A DNA stretch of 64,000 bases, taken from NCBI RefSeq assembly GCF_015040615.1, contig NZ_CP060402.1:1798001-1862000 (forward strand), given 5' to 3'. Made by a program: the position numbers and the translations under genes. The notes below the pieces were generated by a model. That model was not told the origin of the DNA, ran no database searches, and worked only from the letters and a program-made list of their open reading frames with translations. This stretch comes from Microbacterium sp. YJN-G (lineage in GTDB: Bacteria > Actinomycetota > Actinomycetes > Actinomycetales > Microbacteriaceae). Position 1 is the stretch's first letter. Every line of letters begins with the position of its first letter. This document shows, in pieces, positions 47,042 to 58,994 of this stretch.

Positions 47042-48160
47042 ATGACCGACACCGTCACGCCCGCGCCGATCGCATCCGAGCCCGGTTCGAACCGGGGTGT
47101 GTTCGGCTGGCTGCCGTCGCAGATCGACCGTCGGGTGCGCGTGTTCGCGTGGCTGTCGTTCGTCGCCGAGGTCATCATCATCGGCACCGGCGGTGCCGTG
47201 CGGCTCACCGGTTCGGGCCTCGGCTGCACCGAATGGCCGCTGTGCACCCCGGAGTCGCTGGTGCCGGTGTACGAGCTGCAGGGCATCCACGGCGCGATCG
47301 AGTTCGGCAACCGGCTGATGACGGGCCTGGTCGGCCTGCTCGCCCTGGCCGTGGTCATGCTCACCCTGCACGCGCTCAGCGGACGCCGCCTCGTCATCCG
47401 GGCGGTGTGGTTCGCACTCGGCGGGATCGTGCTGGCGATCGGCGTCTACGCCGCGGCATCCGCCCTGGATCTTCCCGCCGCGGCGCTGATGTCGACCGCG
47501 CTGCTGCTCGCGGTGATCGCCGGGATGATCGACTCCCTGCGTCAGACCACCGAGCGACGCGACCTGGCCGTCCTGGCCTGGATCGTGCTGGTGGGCGTCA
47601 TGGCGCAGGCCGTGGTCGGCGGCTTCGCCGTGATCTCGGATCTGAACCCGCTCATCGTCGGCTTCCACTACACCGCGTCACTGCTGCTGGTGTGCGTCAC
47701 GGCCGCCTACCTCGTGCGGATGGATGCCGTCGGCGGTCCGCGCGAGCGGGCGGTACCCGCCTGGTTCGGCGTACTCACCCACGTCACCGGGCTGGCTCTG
47801 GCCGCGACGATCCTGTTCGGCGTACTCACCACCGGGTCGGGCCCGCATTCCGGCGATGCGGCGATCGTCCGCGCCGGGTTCGATGCGACGTTCCTCGCGC
47901 ACGTGCACTCGTGGCCTGGCTACATCCTCGGCGGGCTGCTCGCCGTGCTGGCAGGCGCCGCGTGGGCGCTGCGCCTGCCAGTGCGCCGCTGGCTGCTGGT
48001 GCTGATCCTCGCGGTGGCCGTGCAGATCGCCGTGGGCGTCTGGCAGGCACGCGAGGGGCTGCCGCCGGTGCTGGTCGGCATCCACATGGTGCTCGCCTCG
48101 CTCTCCGCGGCGGCGTACACCGTCGTGGTGCTGCGGCTCAAGCGCCCCGTCGCGGCCTGA
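47042..48160 (+). CDS. ctaA: Haem A synthase (Cox15/CtaA)
   Basis: A 372-residue membrane protein with about eight helices. It oxidises haem O to haem A for the aa3 oxidase. GTGGAVRLTGSGLGCTEWPL is the signature loop with a Cys; haem-ligand histidines are in ELQGIHGAIEFGNRL, IVGFHYTASLL, FLAHVHSWPGY and VGIHMVLASL. GGAGG lies 4 nt before ATG 47042. An alternative start at GTG 46940 is in frame and 7 nt after TAAACT (46927-46932), which would add 34 residues, mostly basic. Confidence 0.92.
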   Translation: MTDTVTPAPIASEPGSNRGVFGWLPSQIDRRVRVFAWLSFVAEVIIIGTGGAVRLTGSGLGCTEWPLCTPESLVPVYELQGIHGAIEFGNRLMTGLVGLLALAVVMLTLHALSGRRLVIRAVWFALGGIVLAIGVYAAASALDLPAAALMSTALLLAVIAGMIDSLRQTTERRDLAVLAWIVLVGVMAQAVVGGFAVISDLNPLIVGFHYTASLLLVCVTAAYLVRMDAVGGPRERAVPAWFGVLTHVTGLALAATILFGVLTTGSGPHSGDAAIVRAGFDATFLAHVHSWPGYILGGLLAVLAGAAWALRLPVRRWLLVLILAVAVQIAVGVWQAREGLPPVLVGIHMVLASLSAAAYTVVVLRLKRPVAA

Positions 48161-48201
48161 GACCTGTCAGCGGTCCGCACCTGATCGAACTGCAGGATTC
48201 G

Positions 48202-48508
48202 TGTCCCAGCAGATGCGGGTCGACGCCATGCCGACCCGCAGCAACTGAGACACCCCCGATCCGCATGTCCCAGTACATGCGGGTAGACGAACGGCACACC
48301 CGCAGCAACTGAGACACACCCCATCCGCGTGTCCCAGTAGATGCAGGCCGGAGCGTTGCGCACCCGCAAGTTCTGGGACACGCCACAGCGGCATGTCCCA
48401 GGACATGCGAGTCAGAGCGCGGCACACCCGCAACAACTGGGACACGCCCTGTTCGGTCGTCCCAGTACACGCGGGTCTGCGCACGGCGCACCCGCATGTT
48501 CTGAGACA
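48202..48508. repeat. Tandem array of five 51-nt interrupted palindromes at an exact 64-nt period
   Basis: Units start at 48202, 48266, 48330, 48394 and 48458; each is 51 nt, with 13-nt spacers between them. Every unit has the same plan: outer arm TGTCCCAG, 4 nt, inner arm TGCGGGT, 13-nt loop, ACCCGCA, 4 nt, CTGRGACA. The arms are well conserved while loops and spacers vary. Loop and spacer are both 13 nt, so 19-nt arms alternate in orientation every 32 nt (about three helical turns). The period is not a multiple of three, so no repeat protein is encoded. The array fills the gap (48161-48560) between convergent ctaA and ctaB, and nothing else is visible there. Confidence 0.95.
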
Positions 48509-48560
48509 TGCGGGTTCGCGGTTCGCGACTGTCGCCCCGCACAGACGGATCAGTCCAGGG

Positions 48561-49481
48561 TCAGAACGGGAGCAGCGGGTCGACCGCGACGGCGAGGAAG
48601 ATCAGAGTCAGGTATGTGATCGACGCGTGGAACACGCGCATCGGCCGCGCCTCGCTGCCGTGCACGGCGCGGTTGTACAGGCGGTGCGACTCGTAGATGA
48701 ACCAGCCGCCGAACACCAGAGCGGATGCCGTGTACACCAGCCCCATCTGCGCCACGGGCACGAGCAGCAGCGAGCAGGCCACGGTCGCCCAGGCGTAGAG
48801 GATGACCTGCAGGCCGACCTGCGAGGCCGACCGGGTGACGCCGAGCATCGGCACGTCGACGTCGTCGTAGTCGTCCTTGTACTTCATCGACAGCGGCCAG
48901 TAGTGCGGCGGGGTCCACAGGAACACCAGCACGAACAGCACCAGCGGGGGCCAGTCCAGCGATCCGGTGACGGCGGTCCAGCCGATCAGCACCGGGAAGC
49001 AGCCGGCGATGCCGCCCCAGATGATGTTCTGCTCGGTGCGGCGCTTGAGGATCATCGTGTAGATGACCACGTAGAAGAAGATCGCCCCGGCCGACAGCGA
49101 CGCGGCCAGCCAGTTCGTGGTCGCCAGCAGCCAGATCGTCGAGACGACGGCGAGCACCCAGGAGAAGACGAGTGCGCCGCGGGGCGACACCTCCCCCGTC
49201 ACCAGCGGACGGTTCTCGGTGCGCTTCATGTGCACGTCGATGTCACGGTCGAGGTACATGTTGAACGACGCCGCAGAGGCCGCGCTCATCGCACCGCCGA
49301 GCACGGTCGCGAACACCAGCCACAGATCGGGCAGCCCACCCTCGGCGAGGAACATCACCGGCACGGTGGAGACGAGCAGCAGCTCCATGACGCGCGGCTT
49401 CGTCAGGGCGACGTAGCCACGGATCTTCTGACCGAACGAGTACGTCGTCCCCCCGGTCTGCGATGTCGTAGAGATCGCCAT
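48561..49481 (-). CDS. ctaB: Protohaem IX farnesyltransferase (haem O synthase)
   Basis: A 306-residue UbiA-superfamily prenyltransferase with about nine helices. [20 protein letters not shown] and the Asp-rich active site [20 protein letters not shown] are diagnostic, with a second Asp motif in [14 protein letters not shown]. It adds a farnesyl group to haem B, giving the substrate of CtaA. AAGGAGG lies directly before the ATG. A TAGACT -10 at 49516-49521 gives a leader of about 30 nt. Convergent with ctaA across the palindrome array. Confidence 0.94.
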   Translation of the reverse strand: MAISTTSQTGGTTYSFGQKIRGYVALTKPRVMELLLVSTVPVMFLAEGGLPDLWLVFATVLGGAMSAASAASFNMYLDRDIDVHMKRTENRPLVTGEVSPRGALVFSWVLAVVSTIWLLATTNWLAASLSAGAIFFYVVIYTMILKRRTEQNIIWGGIAGCFPVLIGWTAVTGSLDWPPLVLFVLVFLWTPPHYWPLSMKYKDDYDDVDVPMLGVTRSASQVGLQVILYAWATVACSLLLVPVAQMGLVYTASALVFGGWFIYESHRLYNRAVHGSEARPMRVFHASITYLTLIFLAVAVDPLLPF

Positions 49482-49734
49482 CCCCTCCTTCTGCGCGCAC
49501 GGCGGCGCCCAGGCAAGTCTATTGCACCGGGCGTGTCGACCAGGTCTCGCGCGACACGACTGGGATAGCGTTTTCCCATTCGCGGCAACATCGTGAAATC
49601 CACCCCCGGCAGGGGATGCGCCACGAGTATGCTGTTACCACTCGCGCGCCCGGGCGCTGTGCACCTCTCTTCCGTGACGACGCGGACCGCGCAGGAATAC
49701 GGGCGCCTCCGTAAGTGTCAGAAGGAGAATGGCC

Positions 49735-51827
<2,093 letters not shown>

Positions 51828-51831
<4 letters not shown>

Positions 51832-52940
51832 GCACCCCCACCGCAGACCTCGCCGCCGCAGGCGTGAGCATCTGGCTCGACGACCTGTCGCGCACCCGCA
51901 TCAACTCCGGCAACCTGCAGCAGCTCATCGAGACGCGCAACGTCACCGGCGTCACCACGAACCCGACGATCTTCGCCAACGCGATCACCGACGCGAACGA
52001 CACGTCCTACGACGCGCAGGTGCACGAGCTCGCGGCATCCGGCGCCTCCGCCGTCGACGCCGTGTTCGCCGCGACCACGCAGGACGTCGGCGCCGCCCTG
52101 GACGTCTTCCGCCCGGTGTGGGAGGCCAGCGGTCACGTCGACGGCCGCGTCTCGATCGAGGTCTCCCCCGACCTTGCGCACGACACCGAGGGCACCGTGG
52201 CGCAGGCCAAGGACCTGTGGGCGCGCATCGACCGCCCCAACCTGCTGGTGAAGATCCCCGCGACCAAGGCCGGTCTGCCGGCGATCGCCGAGGCGATCGG
52301 CGCCGGCATCAGCGTCAACGTCACGCTGATCTTCAGCCTGGAGCGCTACGCCGAGGTCATCGAGGCGTACCTGACCGGTCTCGAGACCGCCAAGGCCGCG
52401 GGCCTGGACCTGTCGAGCATCCACTCGGTCGCCTCGTTCTTCGTCTCGCGCGTCGACACCGAGACCGACAAGCGCCTCGCGGCGATCGGCACCGACGAGG
52501 CTGAGGCGCTCAGGAGCAAGGCGGGCCTGGCCAACGCACGCCTGGCGTACGAGCTGTTCGAGAAGACCTTCGCGGGCGACCGCGCCAAGGCCCTGCTCGA
52601 CGCCGGAGCCAACCTGCAGCGTCCGCTGTGGGCCTCCACCGGCGTCAAGGACCCGAACCTGCCCGACACCCTCTACGTCACCGAGCTCGTCGCCCCCGGC
52701 GTGGTCAACACCATGCCCGAGAAGACCCTCGAGGCGACGTTCGACCACGGCGTCATCACCGGCGACACCGTCACCTCGACCTACGAGGAGTCGCACGAGG
52801 TCTTCACCCGCCTCAAGGCGGTGGGCATCGACTTCGACGACGTGACCCAGGTGCTCGAGGACGAGGGCGTCGCCAAGTTCATCGATTCCTGGCACGGTCT
52901 GCTCGCCCAGGTCACCGAAGGGCTGGAAGCAGCGCGATGA
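51828..52940 (+). CDS. tal: Transaldolase
   Basis: A 370-residue transaldolase exchanging three-carbon units between sedoheptulose 7-phosphate and glyceraldehyde 3-phosphate. The Schiff-base lysine is in [31 protein letters not shown] is near the start, and [13 protein letters not shown] is conserved. Long (about 370) actinobacterial form. The ATG overlaps the tkt stop (ATGA), with AAGGAG 5 nt upstream. Confidence 0.95.
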
Positions 52941-54541
52941 GCCTCTCGGTGCACGTGTCGCAGGCCGCCAAGGCGGCCGTGGACTCGCTCGTCCCCGGTC
53001 TCGTGGCCGACCTCGTGGCGTCACGTGTCACCGCTGCCGACTCGTCCCTGTGGGGTGCGGATGCCGAGGCTGAAGCATCCGTGCGCCTGGGATGGGTCGA
53101 GGCCGTCTCCGTGTCGCGCCCCCTCGTCGCCGAGATCGTCGCCCTGCGCGGCGATCTCGCGGCGAGGGGCGTCGACCGGGTCGTGCTCGCCGGAATGGGC
53201 GGATCGTCTCTCGCCCCCGAGGTGATCGCGAACACCGCCGGTGTACCCCTGACCGTGCTGGACTCGACCTCGCCCGCCCAGGTGCTGGCCGCCCTGGACG
53301 GCGATCTGGCCCGCACCGTCCTGGTCGTGTCGTCGAAGTCGGGCACGACCGTCGAGACCGATGCGCAGCGCCGGGCGTTCGAGGCCGCGTTCAGCGACCT
53401 CGGCATCGACCCCGCCGAACACATCGTCGTCGTGACCGACCCCGGCTCCGCCCTCGACACCCTGGCCACCGACGCGGGCTACCGCGTCTTCCACGCCGAC
53501 CCGAACGTCGGCGGACGCTACTCGGCGCTCACCGCCTTCGGCCTGGTGCCGGCGGGCCTGGCCGGTGCCGACATCGCCGAACTGCTCGACGAGGCCGAGG
53601 CCTCGCTGCTTCAGCTCGCCGTCGACTCCGCCGAGAACCCGGCCCTGCGGCTGGCCGCCGCGATCACCGGCGTCGAGCCGCGGCGCGACAAGCTCGGCCT
53701 GATCACCGACGGCACCCACATCGAGGGGCTGCCGGACTGGATCGAGCAGCTGGTCGCCGAGTCCACGGGCAAGAACGGCACCGGCATCCTGCCCGTCGTG
53801 CTGCTGCCCGTCTCTCCCGAGCTCGATTCGCAACCCGCCGACCTGCAGATCGTGCGCCTCGTCGAGGATGCCGACCAGTTCCACATGCGTGAGCGCCACC
53901 CCGGTGAGATCCTCGTCAGCGGCAGCCTCGGCGCGATGTTCCTGCTCTGGGAGCACGCCGTCGCGATCGCCGGGCACCTGCTCGCCATCAACCCATTCGA
54001 CCAGCCCGACGTCGATTCCGCCAAAGCCGCCGCCCGCGGACTGCTCGAGGAGCGTCCTGCCCGCACCGAACCCGCGTTCGTGCAGGACGGCGTCGAGGTG
54101 CGCGTGAGCGACTCCGCCCTGGCAGCCTCCGGCACCGTCGAAGGGGTGCTGGATGCACTGTGGGCGACGCTCCCCGACGACGGGTACGTGTCCGTTCAGG
54201 CGTACGTGAACCGGCTCGAGCTCGGCCAGCTGCAGGGCATCCGTGAGATGGTCGCCGCCGACTCCGGTCGCCCGGCGACGTTCGGCTGGGGGCCCCGCTT
54301 CCTGCACTCCACCGGCCAGTACCACAAGGGCGGCCCCGCGCAGGGCGTGTTCCTGCAGATCCTCGAGCGCACCGACGTCGACCTCGAGATCCCGGGCCTG
54401 CCGTTCACCTTCGGTCAGCTGATCGAGGCCCAGGCGGCGGGCGACGCCGCCGTCCTCTCCGCCCACGGACGTCCGGTCGTCTCGCTGACGATCACGGATG
54501 CCGTGGACGACGTGCTCACTCTCTTCACCGCTGCTCAGTAA
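52937..54541 (+). CDS. pgi: Glucose-6-phosphate isomerase
   Basis: A 534-residue Pgi interconverting glucose 6-phosphate and fructose 6-phosphate. It contains the SIS-type sugar-phosphate sites [14 protein letters not shown] and [12 protein letters not shown], a Gly-rich [16 protein letters not shown] and the His/Lys near [15 protein letters not shown]. The ATG overlaps the tal stop (ATGA). Many actinobacteria have tkt-tal-zwf-opcA-pgl without pgi; here pgi is inserted between tal and zwf, as I recall for relatives in Microbacteriaceae. Confidence 0.93.
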   Translation: MSLSVHVSQAAKAAVDSLVPGLVADLVASRVTAADSSLWGADAEAEASVRLGWVEAVSVSRPLVAEIVALRGDLAARGVDRVVLAGMGGSSLAPEVIANTAGVPLTVLDSTSPAQVLAALDGDLARTVLVVSSKSGTTVETDAQRRAFEAAFSDLGIDPAEHIVVVTDPGSALDTLATDAGYRVFHADPNVGGRYSALTAFGLVPAGLAGADIAELLDEAEASLLQLAVDSAENPALRLAAAITGVEPRRDKLGLITDGTHIEGLPDWIEQLVAESTGKNGTGILPVVLLPVSPELDSQPADLQIVRLVEDADQFHMRERHPGEILVSGSLGAMFLLWEHAVAIAGHLLAINPFDQPDVDSAKAAARGLLEERPARTEPAFVQDGVEVRVSDSALAASGTVEGVLDALWATLPDDGYVSVQAYVNRLELGQLQGIREMVAADSGRPATFGWGPRFLHSTGQYHKGGPAQGVFLQILERTDVDLEIPGLPFTFGQLIEAQAAGDAAVLSAHGRPVVSLTITDAVDDVLTLFTAAQ

Positions 54542-54581
54542 TCCGCAATCCGTCCGGACGACCTGGAGATATCCCCCACCG

Positions 54582-56132
54582 ATGACTGCCCCCATCTCTC
54601 GCGGACGCAATCCGCTCCGCGATCCCGACGACCGCCGGCTCCACCGCATCGCCGGCCCCAGCGCTCTGGTGATCTTCGGCGTGACCGGCGACCTGTCGCG
54701 CAAGAAGCTCATGCCGGCCGTGTACGACCTCGCCAACCGTGGCCTGCTGCCTCCCGGGTTCGCCCTGGTCGGCTTCGCCCGTCGCGACTGGGAGGACCAG
54801 GACTTCGCCGAGGTCGTCTACGAAGCGGTGAAGAAGTACGCCCGCACCGAGTTCCGTGAGGAGACGTGGCAGCAGTTGCTGCAGGGCATCCGGTTCGTTC
54901 AGGGCACCTTCGACGACCCCGAGGCGTTCGCGCGCCTGCGGGAGACGGTCGAGAAGCTCGACGTCGAACGCGGCACCATGGGCAACCACGCCTACTACCT
55001 GTCCATCCCGCCGAAGGCGTTCGCCGAGGTCGCCAGGCAGCTGCGCGAGTCCGGTCTCGTCGGGCCGGAGAACGACGACGGCTCGTGCTGGCGTCGCGTG
55101 GTCATCGAGAAGCCGTTCGGCCACGATCTGGAGTCGGCCCGCGCGCTGAACGAGGTGATCGAGGAGACCTTCCCGACCGACTCGATCTTCCGCATCGACC
55201 ACTACCTCGGCAAGGAGACGGTGCAGAACATCCTCGCGCTGCGCTTCGCCAACGAGCTGTACGAGCCGCTGTGGAACCGAAACTACGTCGACCACGTGCA
55301 GATCACGATGGCCGAGGACATCGGCGTCGGCGGCCGCGCCGGATACTACGACGGCGTCGGGGCGGCGCGCGACGTCTTCCAGAACCACCTGCTGCAGCTG
55401 CTCGCGCTCACCGCGATGGAGGAGCCGATCAGCATGTCGGCCGACCACCTGCGCGCCGAGAAGGAGAAGGTGCTCGAGGCCGTGCGGCTGCCCGATGACC
55501 TCTCGCTCGCGACCGCACGGGGCCAGTACGCCGGCGGATGGCAGGGCGGCGAGCGGGTCAACGGCTTCCTCGAAGAGGACGGCATGGACCCGCAGTCGTC
55601 CACCGAGACCTACGCGGCCGTGAAGCTGCAGATCGACACCCGCCGCTGGGCGGGAGTGCCGTTCTACCTGCGCACCGGCAAGCGTCTGGGCCGTCGTGTC
55701 ACCGAGATCGCCGTCGTCTTCAAGCGCGCACCCGAGCACCTGTTCGGCCGTTCGCAGACCTCTGAGCTGGGTCAGAACGCTCTGGTCATCCGCGTGCAGC
55801 CCGACGAGGGCGTCACGATCCGCTTCGGGTCGAAGGTTCCTGGCAGCGGCGCGAACGTGCGCGACGTGACCATGGACTTCGGCTACGGCCACGCCTTCAC
55901 CGAGGCGAGCCCCGAGGCCTATGAGCGCCTGATCCTCGACGTGCTGCTGGGCGACCCGCCGCTGTTCCCCCGCCACGAAGAGGTCGAGCTCTCGTGGAAG
56001 ATCCTCGACCCGGTGGAGCAGTACTGGGCGTCGCTGCACACGCCGCTTGAGCAGTACGCCCCCGGTTCCTGGGGTCCGGCCTCCGCCGACGCCCTTCTTG
56101 CCCGCGACGGACGAGTCTGGAGACGCCCGTGA
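54582..56132 (+). CDS. zwf: Glucose-6-phosphate 1-dehydrogenase
   Basis: A 516-residue enzyme oxidising glucose 6-phosphate with NADP. The Rossmann segment [20 protein letters not shown] is near residues 27-46, followed by [15 protein letters not shown] and the catalytic [13 protein letters not shown]. The ribosome-binding site (GGAG) is 14 nt from ATG 54582, a loose match, but no better start is in frame. It is followed by opcA with a 4-nt GTGA overlap. Together they form the oxidative entry to the pathway. Confidence 0.95.
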   Translation: MTAPISRGRNPLRDPDDRRLHRIAGPSALVIFGVTGDLSRKKLMPAVYDLANRGLLPPGFALVGFARRDWEDQDFAEVVYEAVKKYARTEFREETWQQLLQGIRFVQGTFDDPEAFARLRETVEKLDVERGTMGNHAYYLSIPPKAFAEVARQLRESGLVGPENDDGSCWRRVVIEKPFGHDLESARALNEVIEETFPTDSIFRIDHYLGKETVQNILALRFANELYEPLWNRNYVDHVQITMAEDIGVGGRAGYYDGVGAARDVFQNHLLQLLALTAMEEPISMSADHLRAEKEKVLEAVRLPDDLSLATARGQYAGGWQGGERVNGFLEEDGMDPQSSTETYAAVKLQIDTRRWAGVPFYLRTGKRLGRRVTEIAVVFKRAPEHLFGRSQTSELGQNALVIRVQPDEGVTIRFGSKVPGSGANVRDVTMDFGYGHAFTEASPEAYERLILDVLLGDPPLFPRHEEVELSWKILDPVEQYWASLHTPLEQYAPGSWGPASADALLARDGRVWRRP

Positions 56133-57064
56133 TCATCGACCTTCCCGACACGACCGTCAGCCAGGTCGCCAAGCAGCTGGTGAAGGTGCGCGAAGAGGGT
56201 GGCGCTGTCGCCCTCGGACGCGTGCTGACCCTGCTCATCATCGCCCGCAACGGTGTCGCCGAGGCGGCCATCGATGCCGCCAACGACGCCTCGCGCGAGC
56301 ACCCGATGCGGGTGATCGTGCTCGTCACCGGTGAGGGCCAGGCCCACCTCGACGCCCAGATCCGGGTCGGCGGGGACGCCGGTGCGAGCGAGGTCGTCGT
56401 GCTGCACGCGTTCGGCGACGCCGCGGGCAACGCCGAGAGCCTCGTCACCGGTCTGCTGCTCCCCGACGCCCCGGTCGTCGCGTGGTGGCCTGATGAGGCG
56501 CCCACGGATGCCGCGGCATCGCCGCTGGGCCGCATCGCGCAGCGTCGCATCACCGACGCCGCCACCTCCCCCGACGTGCGCGACCGGCTCGCGCTGCTCG
56601 GCCGCACCCACGCGCCGGGCGACACCGATCTGGCCTGGACGCGCCTGACGCACTGGCGTGAGCAGCTCGCGGCCGTGCTCGACCAGCCGCCGTACGAGCG
56701 CGTCACGGCGGTCGAGGTGCGCGGTGCTGCGGCATCCCCCTCGACCGCCCTGCTCGCCGCCTGGCTGCGGATGGCCCTCGACGTGCCTGTCAGCTGGTCG
56801 TACGAGGACCCCGAGCACTGGCAGGAGGGTATCAAGTCGGTGCGCCTCACCCGCGCCAGCGGCGACATCCTGCTCGAGCGTCCGAGCCCCGGCGTCGCCA
56901 TCCTCACCCAGCCCGGGCAGCCCGACCACGAACTGCACCTGCCGCGCCGCACTCTGCGCGAATGCCTCGCGGAGGAGCTGCGCCGCCTCGACGCCGATCT
57001 GCTGTACGGTCGGGTCATCACCGAGGGCTGGGAACGCCTCGGACCGGCGGAAAAGGGAGCGTGA
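56129..57064 (+). CDS. opcA: Glucose-6-phosphate dehydrogenase assembly protein OpcA
   Basis: A 311-residue Opc[21 protein letters not shown] and the N-terminal [15 protein letters not shown] are family hallmarks, with [20 protein letters not shown] in the middle. OpcA promotes assembly and activity of Zwf in actinobacteria and cyanobacteria. The GTG start overlaps the zwf stop. Its C-terminus ends 4 nt before the pgl start. Confidence 0.95.
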   Translation: MIIDLPDTTVSQVAKQLVKVREEGGAVALGRVLTLLIIARNGVAEAAIDAANDASREHPMRVIVLVTGEGQAHLDAQIRVGGDAGASEVVVLHAFGDAAGNAESLVTGLLLPDAPVVAWWPDEAPTDAAASPLGRIAQRRITDAATSPDVRDRLALLGRTHAPGDTDLAWTRLTHWREQLAAVLDQPPYERVTAVEVRGAAASPSTALLAAWLRMALDVPVSWSYEDPEHWQEGIKSVRLTRASGDILLERPSPGVAILTQPGQPDHELHLPRRTLRECLAEELRRLDADLLYGRVITEGWERLGPAEKGA

Positions 57065-57068
57065 GCGC

Positions 57069-57851
57069 ATGACGGTGCAGGGATCGATCAAGACCGTGGT
57101 CGTCGAGCCGACCCCGGCCGCACTCGCGGCACGGGTCGCGAATCGATTCCTCACCCGGGTCATCGCGCGCACCCGCAACGGCCGCCTCGCCCACATCTGC
57201 CTGACCGGCGGATCGATGGGCGGGGCCGTGCTGGCAGCGGCGGCCGACGACCCGCGGGTCGAGCAGATCGACTGGTCGCTGGTGCACTTCTGGTGGGGTG
57301 ACGAGCGGTTCGTCGAGCGCGATGCCGACGACCGCAATTCCCTGCAGTCGCGTCGTGCACTGCTGGATCGCATCCCGGTGCCCGCAGAGAACGTGCACGA
57401 GGTCGCCGCGCCGTCGGACGGCCTGACGCTCGACGAGGCCGCCGCCGCCTACGCGGCCGACCTGGCCCGGTTCGCGCGCAGCGATGAGGAGCCGTGGCCA
57501 TCGTTCGCGGTGTGCTTCCTCGGCGTGGGCCCGGACGGGCACATCGCCTCGCTGTTCCCGGATCGTCCCGAGGTGACGGTGACGGATGCCGCGGCGCTGC
57601 CGGTGCGCAACTCGCCCAAGCCTCCCGCCGAGCGTGTGACGCTGACGCGCCCCGTGCTGAACGCCGCCAAGCGGGTGTGGCTCGTGCTCACCGGTGCCGA
57701 CAAGGCATCCGCCCTGGGCCTGGCCCTGGCCGGTGCGAGCTACGCGAGCGTGCCCGCGGCCGGGGCGAAGGGCCGCCGCCGCACGGTGTTCTTCGTCGAC
57801 GAGGCCGCCGCATCGGGCGTCTCTCCCGATCTCATCGACCGCGACTACTGA
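57069..57851 (+). CDS. pgl: 6-phosphogluconolactonase (DevB type)
   Basis: A 260-residue lactonase hydrolysing 6-phosphogluconolactone. HICLTGGSMGGAVLAAAADD and VHFWWGDERFVERDADDRNS, with GVGPDGHIASLFP, are the DevB/glucosamine-6-phosphate isomerase-like signature. It ends the pentose-phosphate operon; 6-phosphogluconate dehydrogenase is not adjacent. Its final 7 bases overlap the convergent DMT transporter gene. Confidence 0.94.
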   Translation: MTVQGSIKTVVVEPTPAALAARVANRFLTRVIARTRNGRLAHICLTGGSMGGAVLAAAADDPRVEQIDWSLVHFWWGDERFVERDADDRNSLQSRRALLDRIPVPAENVHEVAAPSDGLTLDEAAAAYAADLARFARSDEEPWPSFAVCFLGVGPDGHIASLFPDRPEVTVTDAAALPVRNSPKPPAERVTLTRPVLNAAKRVWLVLTGADKASALGLALAGASYASVPAAGAKGRRRTVFFVDEAAASGVSPDLIDRDY

Positions 57852-58951
57852 TCGCGATACGGGTCGTCGTCGTCCTGGGTCCCTGAGGCTCTCGAAGGGC
57901 CTGTCGACGGCTGGGTCCCTGAGCCTGTCGAAGGGCCGCCCTGGGCCCCTGTTGCCTGGCCTGATCCTGTCGAAAGGCCCCCGCCGCTTCCGCGACGGAT
58001 GCCGAGCTCCTGGCTCTCGCTGAGCACCTGCGGGTGGTACCGCGCGAGCCCGAAGACGCCGAACACGGCGATCACCCCGGCGACGCCGAACATGATCAGC
58101 ACCGGGACCGGTGCGGCATCCGCTTCTCCGAGCACGAGGGCGCCGATGAGCACCGCGACGATGGGATCGATCACGGTGAGTCCGGCGATGACGAGGTCGG
58201 GCGGGCCCGAGCTGTATGCGGTCTGCACGAAGTAGGCGCCGACGGCGGCGGCCGCGATGAGCGCGATCAGGCAGACGACGGTGAGCCACTCGAAATCGCC
58301 GGCCTGGATGCGGCTGATCACGGCCTTCGCGAGCGTGGCGACGAAGCCGTAGAGGATGCCGGCACCGCTGACGTAGAACAGGGCGCGCATGCGGTGGCGC
58401 AGGATCAGCCAGAACGCGCCGAGCACGATGATCACGACCAGCAGCACGGTGAGGATGATGAACAGGTCCTCGTTGCTGATCGGGCGCTCCGTGGCGTACA
58501 GGGCCGCCAGCGTGACGAACAGGAAGATGCCGCCCAGGCACAGTCCGATCGCGATCAGCGAGTGACGCGTGGGCGTGTGGCCCGAGACGCGCGCGTTCAG
58601 CAGCGTCGTGACGACCAGGGCGACCGCACCGAGCGGCTGGACGACGATGAGCGGCGCGATGGCCATGGCGCTGAGCTGGCACAGGATCGCGAAGCCCAGC
58701 ATGAGCGTGCCGATGATCCACGACGGACGCGTGAGCAGCCCCTTGAGCTGCGAGCTGCTCAGGCCCGTGGTGCCTTCGACGCCGGTGAGCTTCTCGACCT
58801 TCTCGACACCGCGGTGCTGGTACTGCGCGCCGAGCGACATGAAGACGGCGCCGGCCAGCGCGAGCGGGATGCCGAGCAGCAGCGCGGGGTTCTGGAAGAC
58901 GCCGATCAGCTGGTCGCTCACGCCCATCGCCAGATCCGCCCCATGCTGCAC
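57845..58951 (-). CDS. DMT superfamily transporter with repeat-derived C-terminal tail
   Basis: A 368-residue membrane protein with about nine to ten helices, starting MQHGADLAMGVSDQLIGVFQ, then PLALAGAVFMSLGAQYQHRG. It fits the EamA/DMT drug-metabolite superfamily as found in actinobacteria; substrate unknown. After the last helix (VLIMFGVAGVIAVFGVFGLA) an about 55-residue Gly/Ser/Thr-rich tail (STGSGQATGAQGG, PSTGSGTQPSTG) is encoded by a dispersed nucleotide repeat. GTG 58951 follows TAGGGT (58958-58963) by 6 nt. Confidence 0.85.
   Translation of the reverse strand: MQHGADLAMGVSDQLIGVFQNPALLLGIPLALAGAVFMSLGAQYQHRGVEKVEKLTGVEGTTGLSSSQLKGLLTRPSWIIGTLMLGFAILCQLSAMAIAPLIVVQPLGAVALVVTTLLNARVSGHTPTRHSLIAIGLCLGGIFLFVTLAALYATERPISNEDLFIILTVLLVVIIVLGAFWLILRHRMRALFYVSGAGILYGFVATLAKAVISRIQAGDFEWLTVVCLIALIAAAAVGAYFVQTAYSSGPPDLVIAGLTVIDPIVAVLIGALVLGEADAAPVPVLIMFGVAGVIAVFGVFGLARYHPQVLSESQELGIRRGSGGGLSTGSGQATGAQGGPSTGSGTQPSTGPSRASGTQDDDDPYRDQ
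57877..57979. repeat. Copies of a dispersed CCTGAG-CTGTCGAAGGG repeat inside the DMT transporter gene
   Basis: Two 25-bp copies (57877-57901 and 57913-57937) differ at 2 positions and share GGGTCCCTGAG at the left and TCGAAGGGCC at the right. A decayed third copy ends CCTGTCGAAAGGCC at 57979. From memory this sequence family is dispersed between genes in many actinobacteria; here it is translated. Confidence 0.85.
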
Positions 58952-58957
58952 CGTTTC

Positions 58958-58988
58958 ACCCTACCTGCCGTCGGGCGCCCAGTAGTGT
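58958..58988. promoter_or_regulatory. Divergent leaderless promoters of the DMT transporter and def
   Basis: TAGGGT on the minus strand (58958-58963) ends 6 nt before GTG 58951, and TAGTGT on the plus strand (58983-58988) ends 6 nt before GTG 58995. Confidence 0.6.
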
Positions 58989-58994
58989 TGTGGC

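Noticed and set aside
48202..48508. CRISPR array
   Set aside because: Variable parts lie inside the palindrome as well as between units, the spacers are only 13 nt, and no cas gene is present.
48138..48542. Minus-strand open frames (up to 134 residues) across the palindrome array that look like a repeat protein
   Set aside because: The 64-nt period shifts frame at each copy, so the apparent peptide repeats are not in register; start context is poor and the structure is explained by hairpins.
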